Of a stretch of DNA of 64,000 nucleotides, positions 26,616-38,207 are shown one piece after another. The DNA comes from Serpula lacrymans var. lacrymans S7.9 (taxonomy: Eukaryota; Basidiomycota; Agaricomycetes; Boletales; Serpulaceae): assembly GCF_000218685.1 (NCBI RefSeq), contig NW_006763299.1, positions 554,061 to 618,060 on the forward strand. Reading direction: 5' to 3'. The notes beneath the pieces were generated by a model. The model was not told the origin of the DNA and did not search any database. It saw only the letters and a list, made by a program, of their open reading frames with translations. Each line of letters opens with the position of its first letter. Positions within the stretch are counted from its first letter, which is position 1. Position numbers and translations under genes: made by a program.

Positions 26616-26840
26616 ACTTGTCCGAATAGTTAATCACCGTCAGACGATAAACGTGGCTGTAAAGGTTGAAGACTCTTAGCCTAGCTCAGTGAGAATTCCA
26701 GTGAGGTGTGATTCCTCACGTCGGAGTTGCAAAATGGCAAAGCACCCAGATTTGGCAACTCAGGCTGGAATTAATGAACAGCCATCTCTTTCGCTCAACA
26801 CTCATCTTGTAGCCTTCAAGCCTCTTCTCAGTGAATCGAT
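26616..26840. promoter_or_regulatory. Divergent promoter PRP40 / RDS3
   Basis: The outward-facing start codons of two splicing factors are 225 bases apart. The plus side of this stretch carries an upstream ATG at 26734 that could act as an upstream ORF on the RDS3 transcript. Confidence 0.55.
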
Positions 26841-27455
26841 ATGTCAAAGCATCACCCAGGTATGTGTCATTAGAAATGTTGTATATGGAAATGATATTCA
26901 TTCATTGTGTTCATAGATCTCATCATGTGCAGGCGACAACCTGGTATTGGTAAGTGTCTTATATTAACACTACATGTAGTCGCTGAAGGATTTCTTATGC
27001 AGCTATTGGACGACTATGTGAGAAATGTGACGGGAAATGGTACGTTAGCATCTCCTTGTTATAATTACTAGTTATTGATGGTCCTGAAGCCCAGTATGTG
27101 ACTCATATGTCCGGCCAGAAACACTCGTACGCATATGTGACGAATGCAACTTTGGCACGTACGGAGGAAGGTGCATTATATGTGGTTCTCCTGGTAGGCA
27201 TTCTTTCTATTGACCAATGCTTTTGTTTTACCAACATCTCCATCATAGGAATCTCAGATGCATATTACTGTGCTGAATGCACTCGGTTAGAAAAGGACCG
27301 CGATGGTTGTCCTAAAATCGTAAACTTGGGTGCCAGTAGAACGGATCTGTTCTATGAGAGGCGTAGGTTAGGTAAGAACTCCATGGTTATCCATTCGTTT
27401 TTCTTCTCAATCACTAACTTACTTAACTGGATTTCAAGGGTTTAAGAAAGGCTAG
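26841..27455 (+). CDS. RDS3: RDS3/PHF5A, SF3b zinc-knuckle splicing factor
   Basis: PHF5A/Rds3 is the small zinc-binding subunit of the U2 snRNP SF3b complex that cradles the branch adenosine. Exons 26841-26859, 26917-26949, 27003-27039, 27090-27193, 27249-27371 and 27439-27455 join in frame to exactly 110 residues, the family length. The start [20 protein letters not shown] matches the family. Zinc CxxC knuckles follow: [52 protein letters not shown]. The end is [14 protein letters not shown]. Choice of the acceptor at 27089 (giving KCPVCDSY) was forced by frame. Confidence 0.96.
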
Positions 27456-27529
27456 AAATATCCATTTCATGTATTTTACAATGTCATGCAATGTTAAAAC
27501 AAAATTGAGTACAATATAAATTTCGGTCA

Positions 27530-30500
27530 TTAACGGTAAACTGCATAAGGAATAATAGGTGGGCTATCACTGGGGTTTTCCAGATTTGCAATTTGACTTG
27601 AGAAATCCATGGTTTAGCCATCTGGACAATGAAAGAAATTGGCAAACTCACCGGAAATGCGGCATATCAACTTGAGCTTTGAAAACCATGAATATGTGCT
27701 TGTCGTCATGAGTATCCAGTGCTTCACAGTCTCCACATAGGTCCTTCGCGCAGTATGCACATCTAAACCAAGCGCCTTGAATGTGCTCCATGCACCGGTC
27801 GCAGAGTGCAGCTGCATGCAATAGAGAATCTAGGTAATCTAGGAGAAAGAATCAGCATATCCTCACATTGTCTATTGCACTATCACTGTACCATTTGGCA
27901 TTGTACCATTTGTCAGACCACCCACAGGCCCAGCAGGCATTTTATACCTAAAAGTAAAACACGATGAGAAACATTTCCTCGAAAACGTGGATTTGAGCGC
28001 ACAATTTTGGTAAGAAAGGGAATGTCGACTCCAAGGGCCGCTGCACAGGTCTGGGTAATTTAAAGAATATGTGCATAGGGTCATGCAAACTGTAAGACAT
28101 CTCTTCGCATGAAGCACACTACAACAATAGAAGAGCGAGTTCAGAATGCAAAGATTTCCATGTAGGGTGCGGGACACTAACCAAACTATATGATGTGGGT
28201 GATGATGGACACGTTGTGCACTGATATCTAATTCCAGAGATCGACTACCGAAAAGTCAGTAAAAGGTGTCGGTGATTACAACATTCAGCATACCGTGTTA
28301 CACCCGCTACAGAATATATGGTGGTCGACTGTGTTCCCATTTGGAGAACCCAATGGGCTTCTCATGCCTGAGCCTACCACGGTGCGAGCATGACTGGAAT
28401 AGACAGAACTAGATTTGGATTTCGGATTAGATAACGCATGGGCTGCATCGCGACCTGTCCACAAGTGGACAGCTCTGCGGCTGACAGTTTGTACTTCTGT
28501 CGTTTCCAAAGGGTATGGAATCTGAAAATTTCATACATTAGGGTGTGTCAGTAAATAACCGACGAGTCATATGATAGGCAAACCTTGATCATAATGTGAG
28601 AAGAAATGTGTCCTCCGTCAGCTGAGTCGAGGTTTCCGGGAAGACCAGCAGATTCGCAGTTGGAACAAATATCAACCGAGTCACAAATAGCGCAATGAAA
28701 GCGAGCTCCAACAATATCTTGCAAACAGCTAGGAAAATAATGTCAGTGCTTCTCCCAAGGTTGTGGCATCATCACTCACTGAGCACATTTAACTCCCGGG
28801 TGCATCATGGCTTAGGAAAGGGGATTGATGAATACTTAAGCGAAACTCAGGCCAATACTTTACTCACATCGCTCTTCAAGGCTGTGGTGGGTTGTCGCAG
28901 GGAGATAATCCGGCTCACTGTAAGAACGCGAAGGCTTTTCTGATACCACAAGAAAAGCATGAGAGGGATGTATATCGTGTACCTGGCTATCATATATGTG
29001 AGCAGTTAAATCAGCGTAAAAGCAATGTAATATTCACCTGAAACAGGCCCGACACAAATTGAACTTCTGACACGAGGCGCATTGATAGCGCTTGTTAATA
29101 ATTGCAGTATTGCATGTAGAACACTTGCAACCTTGCATGTCATCTTGTTCTAGCGAATCACATGTTCATCAATACCATGCTGGTGGAAAAGAAAGATGTA
29201 TACTGACCTACGTCCTCCCAGCCCCAACTTCCCCATACCTTCTCAACGTAGGCGTGCCGTAGTTGGCCCTTTTGCTTAGGGGCAGAACGGCGCCATTGTG
29301 ATAACACACGTGCATCTTCCGGTGACGACGGTGATAAATTTTCTCCAGGCGGTAAACTTCCACGTAAAGCGTGAATAATACCTGCGGATTCAATGCATCC
29401 AGAACACAATTCGTAGCCTGTCTCAACCATGGGTTCTGCAAATCCATTGTGAATTGTGAGACTCGAGGACGAATTAGCATTCTGAGGCAGTGATGGAAGG
29501 GGCTTATAGTGTTGTCTTCCTTGTGAACTACCTTCGCTACTGCCATCATGAGATGACAGTGAAGGAGTTGAAGACAGCGTACGGTGAGCCACGGGTGGAT
29601 AGATAAAGCTCTGGACGTCATCAATCAATACTTTCCCTTTGCCCTTCGTGTAGTTGTGGTGCTGCCAGTGCATCATTGGCTTCTTCTCGCCACAAGTCGA
29701 GCATACATATCGTATAGCGTCTAGAGGAGCTGAACATTGGGAGCAATTGGTGAGTTGCTCTGCGGGAGGGCCTGCAAATGCGATGACTTGAAGAACTTCA
29801 GGAGGGATGTCGTCTGGTTCCTCAAGAAAATGTTTTGTGAATGGCAGGGGCTCGGAATGGGAAGAATGAGGAAGCAAACGTGGGGCATGTCCGTTTGTCT
29901 GAGGGTAACTAGCTACCTCAGAAGGCGCAGGTGGTTTAGGTGGTTTCTGCTGAGAGGCCAACCAAGTCAGCTGCATGGATGTGGGGCGAGGGGGTGCGGC
30001 ATCGCTAAAAGGATTTGAAGTCCTGTATTTTAGGCTTGGACTATCGTCATATCCCGAATCCTGAATTTGCGAGGCAGAGGAGGAGGAGGTAGATGTATAT
30101 GAGTAGTAGTATTTTCCACGAGGATCTCGCTGTAAGGCCAAGTCACCATCTATGGGCTCTGGAACTGGTTGATGGTCGTAAGATAGTGACATGCTGTCGG
30201 ATTCTGAAGGTTCTGGGGTTGCTCCGAGCATTGATTTTATGGTACGGGCATTCTGGTCCCTCAGCCATGCCGCCCCACGATTGTTGGCTGAGATGGAAAA
30301 CGCATGATCAGAGTTCGATACAGTATCTCTAGCTTCTTCTTCTAGTTTGAGGCGCTCAAAGACAGCCATTGGGTCTTCAGGATAGCGGGATGCAGCTTCC
30401 GCGTGATGATCATCAGAGAAAGGATTGTCAACCCCATTCGGTGTCTTTCTCTCCGTGATTGATGACTCTTCCTTGGATCCAGAGTATTCACCATATCCGC

Positions 30501-31166
30501 GAGACTGATTAGAATAAGCTGTGCTCTGATAGTTCTCGTCAAATCGAGCAGTTCGACCTTGCGCTGATTCTACCATGTTTGAGGACGCGGCACGAATACG
30601 TGGTTGACTTGCTTGAAGTGCTCCAGTGTCTCTGGAACTGACGGTCACAGAATCATCGTCAATCTCTGGGGGCGAAGACGAGCTGAAGGAAAACGATAGC
30701 TGACTACCGCTCCTTCCCTTATATTCCTCCATGCTGGCCAAGGAAGATGTATCGGATAGGCTAGGGCCATCGTAATCGACAGTGATATGCACGCGCAAAG
30801 TGATTTTACGACTTCCAAAGCTACGACCAGATAGTATCGACGCAGCTGAAGATGTCGGGGGATCGTCACTGCCGGCTTGGAAATATTGAATGGCCTCTGT
30901 GAGGTCTGTATCGGTCGTGATGTCGGTGACTTCCCCGTCATCATCCTTGTACGCGATAACATAGGGAGCAGCATAGAGAGAAAAACATTGTTCGACCTGA
31001 ACACAGCCGTGTTGGAAATCGCTTGAAGAACTAGCAGATGGACGATACTGACCTTGTTCCTCAAAAGCTCATAAGAACAATTTCGAGCAGATGCAAACAA
31101 GATTCGCTTGTTCCATCTGTCGAATGTACATTTCACAACCAAAGGTCTATCAGGTCGGCCGTTCAT
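27530..31166 (-). CDS. PB1 and ZZ-type zinc-finger protein, NBR1-like
   Basis: A large protein combining an N-terminal PB1 domain with several ZZ zinc fingers. The start at 31166 reads MNGRPDRPLVVKCTFDRWNK; the PB1 continues with RILFASARNCSYELLRNKV and, in the next exon, the acidic OPCA-like motif IAYKDDDGEVTDITTDTDL. A roughly 300-residue Ser-rich disordered stretch follows. ZZ-type Cys pairs are seen at CSQCSAPLDAIRYVCSTC, then CSTCNTAIINKRYQCASC, and last at ALCDRCMEHIQGAWFRCAYC with CAKDLCGDCEALDTHDDKH. The C-terminus PPIIPYAVYR (TAA 27530-27532) needs an acceptor after a CTAAAC branch site. PB1 plus repeated ZZ recalls selective-autophagy receptor Nbr1; I saw no FW domain, so the function is inference. 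Confidence 0.8.
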
Positions 31167-31633
31167 GAAATATCCAGTAACTTTGCAGATTCAGGATATG
31201 TCAGCCTGTAGAAAGCTGGACACGGATTTCAAGGACCATCCGCAGCTTTGACGCCATACGGCACACGGCTATGCAGTATTTCCTAAATTGTCTTCACTCT
31301 CACTCACGGAAGTACTGTCTGACTCTTTTTCATTTCTAAACCACTTTGGGCGTCCATTTCGGTACTGTTGAAATTACCATCTTGCGGTCATTTTACCATG
31401 GAAATCTCAGAAGCTTAGACGTTGCAGTCTGGCGTAGGACCGTCAGAAATGATTATTCGGCGCTAGACATAAAGTGTTTTTGGGCCTAGCACGTGACTTT
31501 ACATAATCTCACGCATGTTTTCGCCTCCAGCGAGTCTTTTGCTTTGCCCAGTCGTGGCTCATGTCATGAAGCACTCAGTTACTGGGGTCTGTTCTCTTAA
31601 TTATTACTGCCTGGTGTTATTGTTGGTAAAGTA
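31167..31633. promoter_or_regulatory. Divergent intergenic region, ZZ gene / MMS22
   Basis: About 470 bases between outward-facing start codons. No exon or RNA gene is recognised; it should hold both promoters. Confidence 0.45.
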
Positions 31634-34600
31634 ATGGAGGATGATGAAGTCGTGGAAACCTCTGACATTGAGGAGCTCGAATTGGGTAACTGGGACCAGC
31701 AATCTGCAACCATCCATATTCAGGACTCAAGGCCACGACAATCTGTACCATTGACCAAGTCCGACGCGCCTCAAGGAGCCATCACGGCGTTTAACGCGTA
31801 TTCTCATCCTGATTATTGGACTGAGGATGATCATCCATCACCGAGGAAGCGTATAAAGGTAAGTATGGTTAACAATAGTCTTTCAATAGACCTCACCTGT
31901 TTCGCCCCTGTTTAATGTCAGATTGATGGATCGGTTTCATTACACGATAAGAGTGCGCCGGAATCTACCAGATGGACTAATACAAATATACCGCACCCTG
32001 CGAATGTTTTCTTTCCCATCGAGTCTTCACCTCCGGCACGCGACACTTGTGTACGAGAACGGTTGACACGAAGCCTCAGCGCGAATTCTTTGTTTTCATC
32101 GCCCAGAGCTGTCAGGAATAGGAGCGCTCAACCTAGTAGTATTTCTTGTGATGCACCCTCCATTGAGGTTTTACCGGTATCACCACAAAAGGCTAGCGGC
32201 GAAATAAACGCGTATTCAGAGCTTTCTGCAAGGGAAGATCATGTTCGAGTCCGGTCCCATGGTGAAAAATATCATCCAAACATATCTCCTCCACGTTCGC
32301 CTTCTGTGGATCCGCTTTTACTGTATACGTCGTCAGCTCATGACCACAATTCTCGTTTTCTTGTTACTCCCCCGCGACGTGTCTCAGAATCCAGGGAAGC
32401 AGATACTTCACAATATACATCGCATACTCTGTTCGGATCATCAGAGCTGCCATTGGATTCATCTCCACTGACCATCCCGCCATCCTCTCCAACGCTCATC
32501 ACGTCCAGCCTCACTTCACTATCAACACCGGTGGTACATCATCAGCCTTTAGTTCCCCCGGAAAGATCCAATGAACGGAGAAGCCCACCAGTGATACATA
32601 CCCTGCAAGTTGAAGGTCTGGACAGTAATCGGTATAGTTTGCGTACTCGTCAAGCAAAACAGTTGAACCCTTATGCATATGACAAGCTTCTTTATAAGCA
32701 ACAAATGCGCTCCAATCCCGATGCTATTGTGAAAATTGCCAGTCCAACGAGAGGCGCTCGGTCCACAGTCAGGGATCCGGCTAATGAGGAGACTCAAGAA
32801 GAGTGGACGATGCCGCAGGATGTTCCTAGTGACGAAGGCAATTCTCCAGGAAGGCGCAGAGGAGGGAAGCAGAGAGTCCCTCTTCCTGATGAAAATATCC
32901 AAGCAGGGTCGGGACACGAAGCACACAACTCCTCATGGGAGCCCAGATTTTTGCAAGAATTATCTAGCAGCGACGATGACGATGATGACGCCCGGAAACT
33001 AATCCGCGAAGCACGCAAAGCGAGAGAAGGGCGAGCTGGGAAGAGACCAATGCCAGGCAAGGCGAGGAGATTGAGGGCATTCCCATTCAAACCTACGGAT
33101 GACCGTGGACACGAGAGAGATCGGAGTTCAGCGCCTCTTCCATCACCACCACTAGTCTCCCATGTGAGGATTTCCGCCAACTTGATATGCGCCGCTGAAG
33201 ATCGTATTTTTTTGCTCCTAGCCTGATAGCCAACCAAGGTCGAGACGTCAATTTACTCCTATCACCGATCCCTTGTTACAATCGGCGAGTGCAACATCTA
33301 GTAAAGTTCGCCTTGAAAACCTGCCTCATTCCCCTATTTTCCACCATTCTGACGACGTAGGAGATCAATTCGATGCATATGGTGATCCCAGTGATATGGA
33401 TAACGATAATATCACATTCCCTAAGTCGTCATCACCAAGCCTCCCAAAATCAAGTACAGGGCTAAGTGATGATGCAATAGGGAACCGGTCATTTCACCGC
33501 TCTCGCAAATCATCTAAAGATTCTTCCTCCGAGGAATCGTCCAGTACGGACTTGAGTCGGGATATGGATACAGAAGATCGTAAACGCTTTCGTGTTCTAA
33601 AGCGGATGATGCCGGCTGCCATGATCACGCGGATGATAGAAAAACCGAAAAACCAGGTGTCTCAGAGGCAGCGTACAACTGCGGAAGAAGGACCACTATT
33701 ACCAGGCCAAGCTAGGGCTCGATTTCGGACCCGATTCGACGATCTCGAGATCAGAGGAGATTCCGAAAGTTCTGACATAGAACAACCACAGGCGCCTCAG
33801 CATGGTACGAAACACTTAAGGCTTTCTTCTGACTCGGAAGTAGAGATTGTCGAGATGCAGTCGAGAGCAAGGGATGGGGGAACTAGGCGTGATATAGATC
33901 TCTCCGCGAGCTCAGACGAGGTTTTCAGTAGCGATGATAATGTCAACGATGATACCATAAGCGAGTGGCTCGCCAGTGGGCCCTCAACGTCACATTCCCG
34001 TCCTCACCGCGAGGAGAATCTCATCGACTGGATGTTATCACGAACCAGAGCAGTAGGCAACACGCGAATATCCAAACGTCGACCTAAGAAGTCACACATC
34101 CGCTCTCGCCCGTCTAAAAGCATCCAAACTCGTCTTACCACTCATGGCCATTCCGGGAGCAGCAGAAAACGAGCAAGTATGCCGGGAGCTGGAGGTCATC
34201 GACCTCGTGTTCGTCGGGAACATCGACCATCTCGTTCATCTGGGGGACAACGTTCAACTTCGCAGGACAATCATTATTCCGGGGCTGAGTCTGAGGACAA
34301 TCACGCAGAAAATGTCAAGCTTAAATCCAAGAAGAAGCGACAACATGCAGATATCCAAGATCATCTGTATGTCATACCCGAGGATAGTACACGTATCACA
34401 TCTCGTTATCGCGATAATAACAATGAGGACACAGTACATCACAGTGCTGCTTACCAGGAAGCTAAGGAACTACTTCGATACAAAAGTCCCATTGTAGAAA
34501 ACGATGTAAGCTCAAGGCACTCCATTCCAAGGCACTCCACTCCAGGGTTATCGCCTCCCAGGCGACGGCGAACCCATGCTGCGCCGCATATGATGCATGA

Positions 34601-37600
34601 TGTTGCGAAGAGTTCTACAGCAGTTCAGAGATCCATCTTCGAGTTCGCAATGCCAACCTCGCGCCTGTCCCGTCATATCCCAGTTGACCTCGACATTCAC
34701 CCGTTCGCTTCTGGAATGGCTTTTGATGCCACGACATATATTGGGAAAGGTTATCTCCACCAGTTCACATCTCTAATTTCCGGTCTAGCCCCCGTCACTG
34801 CACCGATCACATACAGCTTTCAAGGTGTAGATCTAGGGCCTACGACACCATCTTCTTCATTCTCATCAGCCTTGGCGTCAGTTTGCGACAATATCGTGCA
34901 ACTCTTCGGAGGATTTGGAGACTTCGACGATGTAGAGGTACCAAGAGATCTGGAAAACGTCATGCGTGTAATATGTCACTTTACCTCTTGGTTTGCTACC
35001 ACCGCAGACGAGGGGGAGTGTACAACGTTCGCTGTCCCTGTTCAAGAACACATACATAGCTTAATCTCCCGCTTGGATGAACTGCCTTTAAGTGCGATCT
35101 TATTGAAAGCATACTGGTTTGCAATCGAAGTTTCCTTCCGTCTCATGTTTGCTCTTAAGAAAAAACAGGGATGTTGGACTTCGTGTAATATCGATCCTCA
35201 TGACTATGTCCTACCCTTGTCACGTCGGCTGCTTGGATTTGGTTTACGCCAGTCTCTCGATTCCATCGATGGCGAGCCAGGGAGCCTGAGTAGCGCTTCG
35301 ACCGCTCAACGTGCAGTCGAATTGTGGATCTGCCTACTCCATTTAGTTTCCAGCTGCGATACTCCGAACGATCTACCTCAAGGCCATCCAAGCCATCCTT
35401 TTTGGAGGACTGTATACCAACTATTGCACGATAGTCAGAAGTCTCCTCAAATCAGTCCCAGCAGGAGCGAGTTCATTTGGCATACCATTTTCAGTTTTTG
35501 TGCGCTGTCCCAGTTTTCGATTCATGGAATGACCACGTCGCACTGTAGATTGCCTGCTTCTTGGGAGCTTGTATCTTTCGCTCTCAAGCAGATTCGGCTG
35601 ACCGCAGATCCTCAAAGTGACAGTCTTTTGTCAGATCGTAGCCTCGGTAGTCGGGACGAGTATATTCATCTGATCATCTCTAGATGTTTCTTGCTATGGA
35701 GCAGGTGGCAATGGCGCCTCGATGATGGGTTGACAGTGTTTAACCAAATCATCGAAGTTTTCAAAAGTCGTAAATTCGCCAATCTGCTTCGGGAAAGACC
35801 AGACTTCCCTACTTTCATGCTGCAGAACGATTTGAATCTGCTATCCAAAAGTAATCACGGCGAGACTGCTTTCGAGCTGTTCTTGAAACTCATCGTTCAG
35901 GCATCGCAAGATCACCCGGATGGTGACGAAGATGCCCGTCGTATGAAATCATCCCAAGTTAGGAAGCTACTTCAGCTAGCCATTCCGGTCGGTTCTGTTC
36001 CATTCACGAAAGCCGAGCCGCCTAGTGCACATGAGCTCTCCATGCTCTATAATCGATTTAGTGCTTTAGTGGTCGCCATTCATCTCGATCCAGTTGTCGT
36101 GAACCTTCGACGTCGACTAGCTCAAGCTCGTCGATACGTAAATTTCAAAGAAGCTGATGATACCACCAGGCTTGCATGTATCCGAGGGATGATGCACTTT
36201 GCTATCATGTTGCGACATCATTATCTGCCATTAGATGATCTTCTGGCTTGGTTGTCAGAGATGTGTGAAATACTCCTCTCTGAATTCAAAGAATTGGACG
36301 TTCCGGCAAGCAAAGATGGTAAACCTCAGCCAACAAATGCTGTCAAAGACAGGATTATTCTGGCCATTCAGGTTCTCCTCGGTTCTGTTCGTCGTATCAT
36401 CGAAACTCCTAGCATGGACGATACCCAAAAGCCGGCTGAGTATCCCGACCCAGCTTTACTGGAGGGTCGTAAGTACTCATTGATACGCATGTAATTTCAA
36501 AATCTCACTTTCATCCGTAGCATGGGTCACACAGATATTCTCTGCCTCGACGAATCTTGCAAGCTTGTCGAAAACAGGTGAAGAAATCAGGCGCTTAGTA
36601 CAGTCCTTCCTGGATGCTCGCACATCGGTCATCCCCAATGCTCCTGTGGCAACCACAGTGTCCGTAGAAAGCCAGGAAAGTCAAGATGAATATGGGCAAC
36701 TGCTTTGGGACTTGGATGATCCAGAATTATTGGCTGCTCTCGGCGACGATACTGGATCCTCCTTAGTAGCTGACGTCAAAGTGAAGGAAGAAACGGTGTG
36801 CAAGGTACGAATGTATTCGGTTCGAGTAGATCTTTTTATCGAATCCATTGGCATAGGTCATCGACAAACACATCTCACCAGCCATATATCGGTTGGTTTG
36901 CAAACATTTTAGCGATGTTTCTGCTCCTTCAATAGAAGACTACTGCCGCACCGCTGATAAGTGGATTGATTGTTGGGTGGGATGTGCTAGTGTTTTGGTC
37001 CAGAATCGAAAAAGAGTGAGGCTTCGTTTCAATGTTGCCCCTATTTGTCTTACCGACAAGCTGCTCAGGATTGGTCGTTGTTCATGAAACTTGGTCCTCA
37101 GTCTTGGGAAAGGATTATTGATCCTGCCTGGCGTCGAAGAGTTGGCCTTCGATTCACGTTTACGCTTCTCCAACTTGATCGAGGCGCATTTAATGTAAGC
37201 ATGGTTAATTGTTTTCAGGATATGATTATTGAACATTAGAAGTCCTACAAGGATTATTTTGTCGAAGTATTACTAGAATCCATCGTCTCTGCCACCGTGA
37301 CGCTCGAACATGAATATATGTCTTTGTTGTTCTCCATAGACAGACTCCACCATCCTTTGCTTCGCGGAGTCGATGTATCAGGCCTTTCACCGGATTATAA
37401 AGCTTCGAAGGCTCAATTTAAAGCGACACGGTTGCAAGTACTGGATGGTAAATCTCATTAGTTTCATAATGTAGTGTTTTATTGATGTCGTTCTGGTCAG
37501 TCGTGTTCTCCAACCTCTCTACGAGGCTACGTCTCGATACCAGTGATGGAAGCCTGAAGGCCGAGAATCAGGCCTTTGTAGGATTTTTGGTCACCTTGTT

Positions 37601-37854
37601 CACAACCATGCATGACACGTATGAGGTCTGCATCCTCTCTCCATGTGTTGACTCTCACTCACGTGCGAAATATATAGCACACAAAGGTCCGCAAGGAAGA
37701 CAACACCAGCTATTCTGATTTCTGCCGCCAGGTTGGGAAGTTTCTGCTGCGTCATCAAGAGCTGATTTCACATCCTCGTCTCCATCGATGGGTTGATTGG
37801 GGACGAAAGTTAGTTGAGGAGGGTGTTCCACCTGTGCCTGGTAGTGATTTGTAA
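31634..37854 (+). CDS. MMS22: MMS22/Mus7 family replication-repair protein
   Basis: Mus7/Mms22 is a scaffold that helps rescue stalled replication forks (with Rtt101-Mms1 in yeast). The first exon starts MEDDEVVETSDIEELELGNW, an acidic opening. The region RYSLRTRQAKQLNPYAYDKL followed by YKQQMRSNPDAIVK is the conserved motif of the family. A very long exon (about 33240-36474) holds an acidic Ser-rich stretch, LIDWMLSRTRA, and the helical body starting HIPVDLDIHPFASGMAFDAT. Later exons run to a last one with VGKFLLRHQELISHPRLHRW and VDWGRKLVEEG, ending PVPGSDL at TAA 37852-37854. The product is probably 1800-1900 residues in about nine exons. Some exon joins (31860-33250, 36475-37690) were placed only approximately. 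Confidence 0.85.
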
Positions 37855-38207
37855 CAGTATGGAACTCTTAGGCGTTGAGCATGCATGCTAGACTCGGGTG
37901 GTCATTGATACAATGCATGATTTTAATCTTGGAGTAAAAAACCAGCACTAGCACGAATTTCTTAGTGACATTAGTCTGAGAGTCTTTTTATATGCCGTAT
38001 TTTTCGAGGTAAGGGACGATATGTTTTCCGAATTGCTGTGGTAGAGTATCCGTAGTCACCTAAAACAGTAAGGGCGTCTCACGAAAGGAGCAAACAGAAG
38101 TAATTGTTGCATTTGGGCTGTTGTTAGCTTTCATGTCTTTACTGGAAATCCAACCTGGGTCTTCGAATTCGTAGCCTTAATTATCTTTGTATTGGCCCTA
38201 TCAAGGC
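37855..38207. other. Intergenic region, MMS22 3' side and promoter of CCCH/Smr gene
   Basis: About 350 bases with no coding signal on either strand. Confidence 0.4.

Noticed and set aside
26734..26916. Frame starting MAKHPDLATQ, tempting as the RDS3/PHF5A start because the human protein begins MAKHHPDL
   Set aside because: It cannot be joined in frame to the conserved exon 2. The ATG at 26841 gives MSKHHPDLIMC and a 110-residue product with all phases correct, so the resemblance is chance.
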